This document shows positions 6,652 through 14,824 of a DNA stretch of 25,005 nucleotides, one piece after another. This stretch comes from a virus, in the IMG/VR virus record IMGVR_UViG_3300010370_003901, positions 1 through 25,005 of that record. The stretch is one strand, 5' to 3'. The position numbers and the translations under genes are program-made. Position 1 is the stretch's first letter. The number at the start of each line of letters is the position of its first letter. The notes below the pieces were generated by a model. The model made no database searches, was not told the DNA's origin, and saw only the letters and a list, made by a program, of their open reading frames with translations.

Positions 6652-7376
6652 TGAGACTAGCAGACTTAGCAGTTGTCTTTATTGGCACAAACAAATACTT
6701 AAATTTTCTCCCAACCTGGCATGAGTCTTGTGAAAAGTATCTTGCCCCAGGTCATAAGAAACAGTATTTTGTTTTTACTGATGGCGAATTGGAAGGAATT
6801 CCTGATAACATCACACCTTATTATCAGGAACATCTCTCTTGGCCTTACATTACACTGTATAGGTTTGGTACAATTTTGAGAGCAAAAGATGAATTAGAAA
6901 AATTTGATTATGTTCTCTTTTTGGATGCTGACATGCGTGTGGTTAATACCATAAGTGGAAATGAGATTTTTTCCAATAAGAAGTATATTGGTGTGAGGCA
7001 TCCATGCCACTTCATGCAGATGCCACCTCATGACAGGCACCCAGGTGCCTTCGAGACGCGACAAGAATCCACCGCAGGGATCGTTGAGGGTGACGATACT
7101 TCTATCTACTTTCAGGGGTGTCTGTGGGGTGGTAGAGTGCCTGATGTGATTGACATGATGGAAGAATTGGATCGTCGTACAAAGGATGATGAATCGCGGG
7201 ATGTGATTGCTGTATGGCATGATGAAAGTCAAATGAACAAGTTCTTTGCAGAAAGACCTGACGATGTTCATGTTCTTGGTCCATCTTATGCTTACCCAGA
7301 AATCTTTGCACAATATTGCAACTTCGAACCAAAAATTGTACATCTAGCAAAAGATAATTCTCAATATCAGCAATGA
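6651..7376 (+). CDS. GT6 family glycosyltransferase (ABO blood-group transferase-like)
   Basis: GT6 includes the human ABO transferases and alpha-1,3-galactosyltransferase, which add Gal or GalNAc with retention to a galactose. This 241-residue protein is essentially the catalytic domain only. It has KKQYFVFTDG (36-45), FLDADMRV (90-97) with a DXD metal motif at 92-94, RHPGAFETRQES (129-140), YFQGCLWGG (153-161) and AVWHDESQMNKFF (187-199); the WHDE segment is diagnostic. Many bacterial GT6 enzymes carry NXN in place of DXD, whereas this one keeps DXD like the vertebrate enzymes. There is no membrane anchor. A GC-rich patch with a 7-bp inverted repeat (7035-7050) stands out from the AT-rich surroundings. 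It is coupled by one-base overlap to the FkbM gene. Confidence 0.88.
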   Translation: MRLADLAVVFIGTNKYLNFLPTWHESCEKYLAPGHKKQYFVFTDGELEGIPDNITPYYQEHLSWPYITLYRFGTILRAKDELEKFDYVLFLDADMRVVNTISGNEIFSNKKYIGVRHPCHFMQMPPHDRHPGAFETRQESTAGIVEGDDTSIYFQGCLWGGRVPDVIDMMEELDRRTKDDESRDVIAVWHDESQMNKFFAERPDDVHVLGPSYAYPEIFAQYCNFEPKIVHLAKDNSQYQQ

Positions 7377-8221
7377 AAAAACTAGACACTGGATTGTCTG
7401 GTTGCAAGTTAGAGTTGATTCAACCTGACGTTCTTAGAAAATATTCTTCATCTTTCGAATACAACGAAAGGTTGAAACTGCAAATCAATAAGCAGAGATT
7501 ATTTTCAAATCTAGTCTTTAAAAATATACAAGCTCCAAAAGTTTTAAACACCAACTTTGATGACTTGTATTTTTTTGATATGGAATATGCTTCTGGATAT
7601 TCATTCTATGAATATTTTTCTGTATGTGGAGTTAATGATATTGAATTTATTCTTGAATCTTTATTCGGATACTTTGATTCATTAATATCAACTAAAAAAA
7701 GTTATAGACCAGAAACTTCTGAAAAAAAGATCATTGATAAAATAGAGTCATTAGAATCTAAAACTAATTTTCCAAGGCATCTTTCTTTTCTAAAAGACTT
7801 CGTTAACAAAAACGAATTGAATATACCACAATCTTTTTGTCATGGAGATCTTACATTTACTAATGTAATATTTCACCCAAATAGATTATATTTTATTGAC
7901 TTTTTGGATTGTTATATTGATTCATTTTTATCTGATCTTGTAAAGTTAAAGCAAGACTTATATTATTATTGGAGTCTAAACGTTCAACAAATCAAAAGTT
8001 TTAGAGTTGCACAGATATATTCTCATATTTGGAAAGAAATAGAAAAAAGATATTCTCAGTATATTCATACTAATGAGTTTGATGCACTTGACTTTTTGAA
8101 TACTTTGAGGTTGGATCCTTACTTGACCGATCCTAATCAAAGAATTATAATTGATAAAATGCTGAGAAAATCTAGTATACATGAAAACATTAATCGTTCC
8201 CATGGCTGGACGTTCGAGTAG
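7373..8221 (+). CDS. aminoglycoside-phosphotransferase-fold kinase
   Basis: This is a small-molecule kinase of 282 residues with the APH/choline-kinase fold. The Brenner motif CHGDLTFTN (156-164) supplies the catalytic Asp and Asn, and FIDFLD (174-179) the metal-binding Asp. The N-terminal lobe is diverged and no clear P-loop is visible. It overlaps GT6 by four bases (ATGA) and overlaps the next gene, a sugar nucleotidyltransferase-HAD fusion, by 41 bases. Pairs of this kind (for example AmgK with MurU, or LicA with LicC) phosphorylate and then nucleotidylate a sugar or choline-like alcohol. The substrate here is unknown; a salvaged sugar or amino-alcohol headgroup is the best guess. Confidence 0.75.
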   Translation: MKKLDTGLSGCKLELIQPDVLRKYSSSFEYNERLKLQINKQRLFSNLVFKNIQAPKVLNTNFDDLYFFDMEYASGYSFYEYFSVCGVNDIEFILESLFGYFDSLISTKKSYRPETSEKKIIDKIESLESKTNFPRHLSFLKDFVNKNELNIPQSFCHGDLTFTNVIFHPNRLYFIDFLDCYIDSFLSDLVKLKQDLYYYWSLNVQQIKSFRVAQIYSHIWKEIEKRYSQYIHTNEFDALDFLNTLRLDPYLTDPNQRIIIDKMLRKSSIHENINRSHGWTFE

Positions 8222-9239
8222 GTATCCAAATCTCCGTCCAAAGTGGATGCTGTCTCATCCAATGACAAACACTTTTATGGGAATATCTTCCATTCTCGGA
8301 TTGAATTTGGAATTCTTTGATCGTATTTATTTTGTTGCTCTTCAAGAACATCAAGACAAATATCAATTTCATTCTGGGTTTGTTGAAGAACTTCAAATGC
8401 ATGGTCTTGCTGAGAAGTCAGAAGTGGTATTTTTGGAAGAACAAACTTCTTCACAGTCTGAAACAGTGTGTAAGTTAATCGAGAAGAAAGATCTTGATGG
8501 GTTTATCTTCATCAAAGATTCTGATGGATACTACGAATGCAAGATCTACGATCAAGTGAATCAAGTTGCATTCTTTGATCTCAATGATATGGATGATATT
8601 AATGCTAGATCAAAAAGTTATATTGAACTAGACATTAATGGGGTGTTAACAAACATTGTTGAGAAGCATGTTGTAAGTTCTACATTTTCTTCTGGTGGAT
8701 ACGGATTTGCTAGTGCAAAGGAGTTTGTAGAAACTTATAAAAATATTCATGATTATCGCGATGAGTGTTATGTCAGTGATGTAATCTTCAACATGATGTT
8801 ATCTGGATCCAAATTCATAGGACTTAGAACATCAAATTTCAAAGATTGGGGAACTCTTGACGCATGGAACAAATATAAATCTCAGTATAAGTGCCTGTTT
8901 GTTGATATTGATGGAACCTTAGTGACAAACTCATCTCATCAATTTCCTCCTTATATTGGAGAAGGTCAATCTTTGACTGAAAACATATCTGTTCTGAGAG
9001 ACCTTTATTCTTCTGGCAAAGTAAAGATTATTCTAACAACCAGTCGTCCTGAAAGATATCGCAACACCACCATCAATGAACTTAAAGAAAAAGGAATTCC
9101 TTACGATGAAATTGTGATGGGACTTCCGCATTGCCAACGAGTCATTGTAAATGATTTTGCAAAGAGTAATCCTTACCCTTCTTGTGTAGCAATAAATATT
9201 CCACGGAATGAAAATAACTTGAAGGAGTTTTTGAAATGA
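8181..9239 (+). CDS. nucleotidyltransferase-HAD phosphatase fusion
   Basis: This is a two-domain protein of 352 residues. Residues 1-230 look like an NTP-transferase: VPMAGRSSRYP (7-16) is the nucleotide-binding loop, PKWML (20-24) follows, KDSDG (112-116) sits at the metal site, and VSDVIFNMMLSG and DWGTLDAW (222-229) are typical of the family. Residues 237-352 look like a HAD phosphatase: FVDIDGTLVTN (240-250) holds the two nucleophile/acid Asp residues, IILTTSR is motif II, and VIVNDFA carries the C-terminal acidic motif. It would activate a sugar phosphate and also remove a phosphate, perhaps from a precursor. The start at 8181 overlaps the kinase gene by 41 bases and is needed for the first beta strand. 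The substrate is not known. Confidence 0.8.
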   Translation: MKTLIVPMAGRSSRYPNLRPKWMLSHPMTNTFMGISSILGLNLEFFDRIYFVALQEHQDKYQFHSGFVEELQMHGLAEKSEVVFLEEQTSSQSETVCKLIEKKDLDGFIFIKDSDGYYECKIYDQVNQVAFFDLNDMDDINARSKSYIELDINGVLTNIVEKHVVSSTFSSGGYGFASAKEFVETYKNIHDYRDECYVSDVIFNMMLSGSKFIGLRTSNFKDWGTLDAWNKYKSQYKCLFVDIDGTLVTNSSHQFPPYIGEGQSLTENISVLRDLYSSGKVKIILTTSRPERYRNTTINELKEKGIPYDEIVMGLPHCQRVIVNDFAKSNPYPSCVAINIPRNENNLKEFLK

Positions 9240-10228
9240 GAATCTTGATTACAGGAGCAGCTGGTCAAATTGGTTCTGGTATCGCAAAACTTTTAATTAA
9301 AAAAGGTCATCAACTTACTCTTTGTGATAGTTTGAGAAACGGATATATTCAAAATTTAAAAAACGAAAATGGTGAGGTTATCGCACCATTTTTTCATGTA
9401 GACATTGAAAAACCAGACTTTTTTAAATGGTGTGAAGGTGAGTATGATGCTATTGTCCATCTAGCAGCAATCACCTCTCTACCAGATTGTGAATCTAATC
9501 CATTAGAAACAATTCGAATTAATGTTTCTGGAACTGCAAGTGTATTAGAGTTTGCTAGAAAGTACAACGTTCCTCATGTAATCTTTGCAAGCACTAGTGC
9601 TGTGTATGAAAACACGGATGCTGAGGTATTTACTGAGGACTTGGAAATCAATCCAAGACTTTATTATTCTCTATCCAAGAAAATGTCTGAGGATCTGATT
9701 GAATCTTATCGAGAAAATTACGGAAGCAAAGTCACCGTCCTTAGATTCTTCAATGTGTTTGGTCCAGATGGAGACCAGACAAGACCAAATCCACCACTTC
9801 TTAATTTTGTAGTTAGAGAACTCAAAAAGGGAGTGGCACCAGTTTTGAGTGGAGATGGAGAACAAGTCAGAGATTTTATATGGGTCAATGATGTAGTTTC
9901 TATGTTAGAATGTTGCTTAGAAAAGCAACCAAATGACGTGTTTAATGTTTGTACTGGTGTGACTGTAAGTGTCAATCAAATTGCAAAATGGGTTGCAGAA
10001 GCTTTGAATCTGGAACATCTTGGATTGGATCATAAACCAGCTCAGGAACTTTGGAGTCGTTATCCAAAAATGTTTGAGGGTCAATACCCCCTAAATAAGG
10101 AAATCGTTGCCAGGGAAACAACTCGTTATTCGAAGGGATCTTTTGAAAAAGCAAAAAGACTTTTGGGTTGGGAACCAAATACTGATATTGAAACACTAGT
10201 TAAACAAGTTACATTACAAATAAAATGA
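9236..10228 (+). CDS. NAD-dependent epimerase/dehydratase (UDP-glucose 4-epimerase-like)
   Basis: This is an extended short-chain dehydrogenase of 330 residues. It has ITGAAGQIGSG (5-15) for NAD binding, HLAAITS, an ASTSAVYE segment at the catalytic Ser/Thr, YSLSK with the catalytic Tyr/Lys, RFFNVFGP, and DGEQVRDFIWVNDV, which is typical of 4-epimerases. RYSKGSFEKAKRLLGWEPN near the C-terminus is also standard. It probably interconverts C4 epimers of a UDP- or GDP-sugar, for example supplying UDP-galactose or UDP-GalNAc for the GT6. That link is inference from proximity. Start and stop overlap both neighbours as ATGA. Confidence 0.8.
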   Translation: MRILITGAAGQIGSGIAKLLIKKGHQLTLCDSLRNGYIQNLKNENGEVIAPFFHVDIEKPDFFKWCEGEYDAIVHLAAITSLPDCESNPLETIRINVSGTASVLEFARKYNVPHVIFASTSAVYENTDAEVFTEDLEINPRLYYSLSKKMSEDLIESYRENYGSKVTVLRFFNVFGPDGDQTRPNPPLLNFVVRELKKGVAPVLSGDGEQVRDFIWVNDVVSMLECCLEKQPNDVFNVCTGVTVSVNQIAKWVAEALNLEHLGLDHKPAQELWSRYPKMFEGQYPLNKEIVARETTRYSKGSFEKAKRLLGWEPNTDIETLVKQVTLQIK

Positions 10229-10971
10229 GAATTGCATTATGTCTTTCTGGACAACCTCGATTTATTGATGAAGTTGCTCCATATATTTTAAAAAATGTCT
10301 GCGAAGGATACGAAGTAGATACTTTCATTCACTTTTGGTTTGATGAGAAACTTCAAACTGAACCATATAAGTTTGGTGGAGAATGGCCAAATCAAAGAAT
10401 TGCAACAAACGCTGTTGAAAGAGCCTTAGAAATCTATAAACCAATTTGCTATAAAATAGAACCAAGCAAAACTTTTGTTGATAGTAAAGTTCCATTTCAA
10501 CAATCTCTTGAAAGATATTGGTACGGATCTTTGAACGATCCTGAACCAGAACTTTTCAAATCAAGAACTATTAACAATTGCCTTTCTTATTTTTATAGTT
10601 TAAATGAGGTTAATAAGTTAAAGAAAGAATATGAGTATGCCCATGATTTTAAATATGATTGGGTCGTAAGATGTAGAACTGACACGGTTTTGCATACAAA
10701 AATTCCTTTTGAGGATCTTGATCCAGAAGTTGTACACTATTCAAGTCTTCAAAACCAACCTGATGGTATGGTAAATGACTGGTTTGATTTTGGTGGATCG
10801 AAACAGATGGATGTTTTCATGAGTGTTTTCCCAGTATGGCAACTAATGCTTGAAAAGTGCATGAATGAAACGGGAGCTTGGTGCCATGAGTTGATGCATC
10901 GCAAAATTCTTGATACATTTGGCATTGGAATCCAAGGACAACCAATTCATATTACATTACCTAGGTTTTAA
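10225..10971 (+). CDS. putative glycosyltransferase of the ALCLSGQPR type
   Basis: This 248-residue protein opens with MRIALCLSGQPRFIDE, a start I associate with uncharacterised glycosyltransferase-like proteins of viruses and marine bacteria. A later segment, DWVVRCRTDTVLH, resembles the DxD region of GT-A enzymes. The protein is rich in aromatic residues and has no signal peptide or membrane helix. It sits in a run of transferase genes with an ATGA overlap at its start and a five-base gap at its end. Catalysis is not proven by any motif, so the function rests mainly on context. It could also be a sugar-modifying enzyme of a new type. Confidence 0.5.
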   Translation: MRIALCLSGQPRFIDEVAPYILKNVCEGYEVDTFIHFWFDEKLQTEPYKFGGEWPNQRIATNAVERALEIYKPICYKIEPSKTFVDSKVPFQQSLERYWYGSLNDPEPELFKSRTINNCLSYFYSLNEVNKLKKEYEYAHDFKYDWVVRCRTDTVLHTKIPFEDLDPEVVHYSSLQNQPDGMVNDWFDFGGSKQMDVFMSVFPVWQLMLEKCMNETGAWCHELMHRKILDTFGIGIQGQPIHITLPRF

Positions 10972-10976
10972 TCATC

Positions 10977-11891
10977 ATGAAAGTAATTATTTGGGGATAC
11001 CCTCTTCATAGTCATACTCACTCGTATACACATATCGCTGTATATCGAGCATTTGAACATCTTGGATATGAAACTTATTGGTTTCATGATGACGACTATC
11101 CAGAAGATTTTGATTATGATAATTGCGTCTTCTTCACTGAGGGATTTGCCGACAAAAATATTCCTTTGAGGGATACCAGCATTTATTATGTTCACGTTTG
11201 TGTAAATCCACAAAAGTATCTTGGCAATGTCAAGAGACTGATTGATGTGAGATATCTACAACACTCGATGGATAATGATAATTATGATTTTGTTTTGAAT
11301 CGTGACAATTGTGATGTCTTAGACACTGGTGTTCTATATGATCGCACTCATAAAGAGTATGATATTACCTATGTTGCCTGGGGTACAAATCTTTTACCTC
11401 ATGAAATTGACTTTGATTGGGTAAACATTCAGAGAGAGAATGTTTATTATTTCTTGGGAAGTATTTCTACAACTGGCAGATTTGTTAATGCACCATACAT
11501 TCAAGAATTTGTAGATTGTTGTGCTAAAATTGGTGTGAAAACTGTCATCAACAACCCGTGGCAAAATCCACTCGATGATGAGGCTAATAAAATTCTGACA
11601 CAAAAATCTTTTATGTGTCCAGATTTTAGAAATGAAACTCACAAGAAGTGGGGTTACATTGGTTGCAGACTGATGAAAGCAATCAGTTTTGGACACATCG
11701 GAATGACTAACTCCAAAATCAGTCAAGAATTTATTGATGATTCGGTCCTGTATTCTGAAAACATTTCAGAACTATTTGACCTTGGATTGAAACATATGAA
11801 CGATAAAGAAAGAATCTTACATCAAATGAGAGTCGTTCAAGAAAAGCATACTTGGTTAAATCGTGTACAAGGATTGGTAAAACTACTATGA
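10977..11891 (+). CDS. putative GT-B type glycosyltransferase
   Basis: This 304-residue protein begins MKVIIWGYPLHSHTHSYTHI, a Rossmann-like first strand followed by a His-rich loop. Its C-terminal half has FLGSISTTGRF, then KKWGYIGCRLMKAISFGHIG, which resembles the donor-binding helix of GT-B transferases where a Lys/Arg and a Glu region contact the nucleotide. A final segment resembles the usual C-terminal helices (DKERILHQMRVVQEKHTW). It does not match a family I can name. Neighbouring genes are also transferases, which supports the call. The next gene begins in its stop codon (ATGA). Confidence 0.55.
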   Translation: MKVIIWGYPLHSHTHSYTHIAVYRAFEHLGYETYWFHDDDYPEDFDYDNCVFFTEGFADKNIPLRDTSIYYVHVCVNPQKYLGNVKRLIDVRYLQHSMDNDNYDFVLNRDNCDVLDTGVLYDRTHKEYDITYVAWGTNLLPHEIDFDWVNIQRENVYYFLGSISTTGRFVNAPYIQEFVDCCAKIGVKTVINNPWQNPLDDEANKILTQKSFMCPDFRNETHKKWGYIGCRLMKAISFGHIGMTNSKISQEFIDDSVLYSENISELFDLGLKHMNDKERILHQMRVVQEKHTWLNRVQGLVKLL

Positions 11892-12619
11892 TTTTAGCAG
11901 CATATCATCAAGCATATAAAAACAAAAAAGCAACAGAAGAAGCAATTAAAAGTTTCAGAAAGTATAATGATGGACCTTATTTTCTAGTTTCTGATGGTGG
12001 AGATGATTTCTCCGATATTGCAAATAAGTACAACTGTTATTATTATCACTCTGACTGGAACTTGGAGTTGAGAGATCATAACCATCCCTCTGGAATATAT
12101 GGGATGAAGAAAGAAGAAGTTCTTGAATGGTTGAATAGATTCTATCTTGCATGTACTGTTGATAAGTGTGATCACATTATCATGATGGAAGATGATGTTT
12201 TGATACGTGGAGAAATAACTGTTGAAAGTGATGTTGAATTTTGTGGATTAAATGCACCAGGTAACGTTATTCAACCAGAATTAATTCAATATCTGACTGA
12301 AAAGTATGATGCAAAATTCTACAACAATTGGTATGGGATTCCTGGTGGATCAATTTTCAACGCAAAGACTTTTGCAGAAAATTATGATCGTATTTCTAAA
12401 ATCTATGATGATGAGTTTGATCATATTAAAGAAAACTTATGCGGAAACTTTGCATGGGTTGACGTATGGATGACGGTATATTATTATCTTTGTAGAAAAG
12501 AGTATACTGTTAATCCATATTTTACGGAGACCACGATCAATCCTAATTGGAGAGATCCCAGATATGCGATTGTTCACCAGTATAAAGAACATTATCAGCA
12601 TTTTGGATACACTCATTAA
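11888..12619 (+). CDS. putative GT-A glycosyltransferase
   Basis: This 243-residue protein has a GT-A layout. MILAAYHQAYKNKKATEEAI (1-20) is followed by YFLVSDGGDDF, which would form the nucleotide-binding part. DHIIMMEDDVLI (95-106) carries an acidic EDD motif at 101-103 for metal and donor binding. Later NNWYGIPGGSIFNA fits an acceptor-binding region. The ATG at 11888 overlaps the preceding stop (ATGA) and gives the expected first beta strand; an upstream in-frame start at 11852 would add 12 residues encoded inside the previous gene. The donor and acceptor sugars are unknown. Its neighbour downstream is the heptose kinase gene. Confidence 0.6.
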   Translation: MILAAYHQAYKNKKATEEAIKSFRKYNDGPYFLVSDGGDDFSDIANKYNCYYYHSDWNLELRDHNHPSGIYGMKKEEVLEWLNRFYLACTVDKCDHIIMMEDDVLIRGEITVESDVEFCGLNAPGNVIQPELIQYLTEKYDAKFYNNWYGIPGGSIFNAKTFAENYDRISKIYDDEFDHIKENLCGNFAWVDVWMTVYYYLCRKEYTVNPYFTETTINPNWRDPRYAIVHQYKEHYQHFGYTH

Positions 12620-12621
12620 AT

Positions 12622-13641
12622 ATGTCAAAAGTTGTTTTTGCGAAAGCACCTCTGCGTCTGGGATTGGCTGGCGGTGGAACTGATCTTGAACCATATCGAA
12701 AAGAATATGGTGGAGTTGTTCTGAGTGGAACAATAGATCAGTATGCATATTGCAAAGTTGAACCTTGGGATGATTGGTGCTTTAAGAGCGTTGATTTGGA
12801 CCTAGAAGAGACTCATACTTTCTATGAGTCTATTGACTGCTCTACTTCATTAAAACTCCTCATAACCCCCTACAAGCACCTTATGGATGGGTGTGGTCAA
12901 AGGACACCCATTAAGATCACCACATACGTTGAGGCACCTCCTGGTAGTGGATTGGGAAGTTCTAGTGCTTTGGTTGTTGCAGTTGTGTCTGCTCTTTGCG
13001 AGTATCATAACTTGCCAAAGGATGAGTATGAGATTGCAAATCTTGCGGTTCATGTTGAAAGAAACTTATGCGAACTTCCAGGTGGATTGCAAGATCAGTA
13101 CTCTGCTTCTTTTGGTGGATTCAATTACATTGAGTTTTTGGAAAGTGGAAGAACAATTGTGAATCCACTTCGATTGAATTATAAAATCCAAAATATGTTG
13201 GAACTTAACACAGTTCTATACTATGTTGGAACTCCTCGAAAAGATGCTCACGTCATTGATGCAACTTCTGAGAATCTCAGAAATAACAAATCAACTTTGG
13301 AAGCCACGCATAAAATCAAAGATGCTTGTGTTGAGTTTAAACAAAGTTTGTTAGTTGGAGATGTGAAGAAAATTTCTGATTTGATGAATGAGTATTGGAC
13401 TCATAAACTTAAAACAAGTAGCAAAGTTGCTAACGCTAAGATGTTAGATGTCTATGACTTTGCTATGAAAAATGGTGCAACTGCTGCTAAAATATCTGGT
13501 GCTGGTGGTGGCGGGCATATGATCTTCTTTACGGATTTTGAACGGAGGCACAAACTACTAACAGCACTTAAAGAAATTCCAGATGGAAGAGTAGTTCCTT
13601 TTAAATTTGTTAAACATGGAGTAGACGTTTGGAGACAATGA
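12622..13641 (+). CDS. hddA: D-glycero-D-manno-heptose 7-phosphate kinase-like GHMP kinase
   Basis: HddA phosphorylates D,D-heptose 7-phosphate at C1 to give the 1,7-bisphosphate, on the route to GDP-D,D-heptose. This 339-residue protein has the GHMP kinase motifs in order: APLRLGLAGGGTDLEPY (9-25), PPGSGLGSSSALVVA (106-120, the ATP-binding loop) and ISGAGGGGHMIFF near residue 291. CELPGGLQDQYSASFGG carries the Asp region of the active site. The PLRLGLAGGGTD start is characteristic of the heptose/fucokinase branch rather than galactokinase. The HddC-like gene lies at 15910, three genes downstream. The earlier isomerase (GmhA) and a dedicated phosphatase (GmhB) are not seen in this window. Confidence 0.85.
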   Translation: MSKVVFAKAPLRLGLAGGGTDLEPYRKEYGGVVLSGTIDQYAYCKVEPWDDWCFKSVDLDLEETHTFYESIDCSTSLKLLITPYKHLMDGCGQRTPIKITTYVEAPPGSGLGSSSALVVAVVSALCEYHNLPKDEYEIANLAVHVERNLCELPGGLQDQYSASFGGFNYIEFLESGRTIVNPLRLNYKIQNMLELNTVLYYVGTPRKDAHVIDATSENLRNNKSTLEATHKIKDACVEFKQSLLVGDVKKISDLMNEYWTHKLKTSSKVANAKMLDVYDFAMKNGATAAKISGAGGGGHMIFFTDFERRHKLLTALKEIPDGRVVPFKFVKHGVDVWRQ

Positions 13642-13642
13642 T

Positions 13643-14794
13643 ATGAAAAATACTTTATTAGACTTGGGAACACAACCTCTGGTAAATAATTTGTGTTCTT
13701 CCAGAGAGGAGTCGTTGAGTGCTAAGAGATATCCACTCAGGGCAGAATATGAAGATGATATGACAATTCATCTTGATACTGAAATTCCTCCTGATATTCT
13801 CTACAAAAATTATCTCTATCACAGTGGAGTAAGTAAACCTTACATCGAACACTGTAAGTCAATGTTTGATAGCATTAAACATTTAAACATGGATGTTGTT
13901 ATTGATGTTGGTGGTAATGATGGAACTCTCTTAAAAACATTCAAAGGTCAACCAAACAGCATCAAGAGATTTATCAATGTTGATGCCAGTGAGAGTTTCA
14001 AGGAAGAAAATGAAAGGGATGGTATTGAGTATGTTTGCGGTTTCTTTAATGATGAAATCGATCTTCCACAGGCAAACGTTATTACTTCAACCAACGTTTT
14101 TCAACACACTGCAAACATTCGTTCTTTTGTAAAAGGAGTCCGAAAGCACTTGGCGAAAGATGGTGTATGGGTTCTTGAATTTCCGTATACATTTACAACT
14201 CTTTTGACCTTACAATTTGATCAGTTTTATCATGAACATTATTATTACTGGTTATTGATTCCTTTGCAAAAAATGTTCCATGAATACGGATTGAAAATTG
14301 TGAATATTTCAGAACAAAATATTCATGGTGGAACTATGAGACTCTGGATGGCAAGAGAAGACTCTAAGATTCCAGTAGCAAAGGATCTTGAAACTTATAA
14401 AATGGAAGAGATCAAACTTGATCTTTCTTCTTTTGATAGTAAGGTTAAAAACTATATCAATAAGTCAAGAGAGTTTATTTTAAAGTTTCCTGGTAGAACT
14501 GCGTTTTTTGGAGCAGCAGCGAAGGGTTGTGTGTTTCTAAATGCTCTTGATCTTTCAGTGTTGAATATGTCCGACTCATATGTGATTGATGACACTATTG
14601 AAAAGCAAGGGATGTTTGTTCCAGGAACTGGATTTGAAATTTGCAGTAGAGAACAGTTAAAAGAGCAACCAGTGGATAATATTATTATCTTAGCTCATAA
14701 CTTTAAAGATCATATCATTAAGTCTCTTAGAAAATCTAACTTTACTGGGAACATTATTACGATGCTCCCTAGTCTCGAAGTAGATCTCGTTTGA
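13643..14794 (+). CDS. sugar C-methyltransferase family protein, zinc site lost
   Basis: This 383-residue protein resembles the TylC3/TcaB9 sugar C-methyltransferases, which methylate a ring carbon of nucleotide 4-keto sugars using SAM. It has VIDVGGNDGT (86-95) for SAM binding, FDQFYHEHYYYW (192-203) with the catalytic YHEH, and a C-terminal half with FFGAAAKGCVFLNAL and a GMFVPGTGFEI segment, as in the family. The N-terminal zinc-binding domain is altered: the protein starts at LDLGTQPLVNN, without the leading CxxC, and the second CxxC position is occupied by EYEDDMTIHL (35-44). A possible substrate is a dTDP- or GDP-4-keto sugar made by the RmlB or 16542 enzymes. The stop codon lies within the next promoter. 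Confidence 0.82.
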   Translation: MKNTLLDLGTQPLVNNLCSSREESLSAKRYPLRAEYEDDMTIHLDTEIPPDILYKNYLYHSGVSKPYIEHCKSMFDSIKHLNMDVVIDVGGNDGTLLKTFKGQPNSIKRFINVDASESFKEENERDGIEYVCGFFNDEIDLPQANVITSTNVFQHTANIRSFVKGVRKHLAKDGVWVLEFPYTFTTLLTLQFDQFYHEHYYYWLLIPLQKMFHEYGLKIVNISEQNIHGGTMRLWMAREDSKIPVAKDLETYKMEEIKLDLSSFDSKVKNYINKSREFILKFPGRTAFFGAAAKGCVFLNALDLSVLNMSDSYVIDDTIEKQGMFVPGTGFEICSREQLKEQPVDNIIILAHNFKDHIIKSLRKSNFTGNIITMLPSLEVDLV

Positions 14795-14824
14795 CATTAT
14801 CTACTATTCAACTTACAATAAATA
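14791..14824 (+). promoter_or_regulatory. sigma70-like promoter overlapping a late-promoter-like motif
   Basis: TTGACA (14791-14796, full consensus) and TACAAT (14814-14819) have a 17-bp spacer. The -35 box includes the TGA stop of the preceding gene. AATAAATA (14817-14824), a good match to the T4-type late motif NATAAATA, overlaps the -10 box. The 49-base gap before the gene at 14844 is among the largest in the island, so a dual early/late start here is plausible. Confidence 0.65.

Noticed and set aside
12887-13162. Plus-strand 91-codon frame inside the HddA-like gene
   Set aside because: It is out of frame with a kinase showing all its motifs, so it is a shadow frame.
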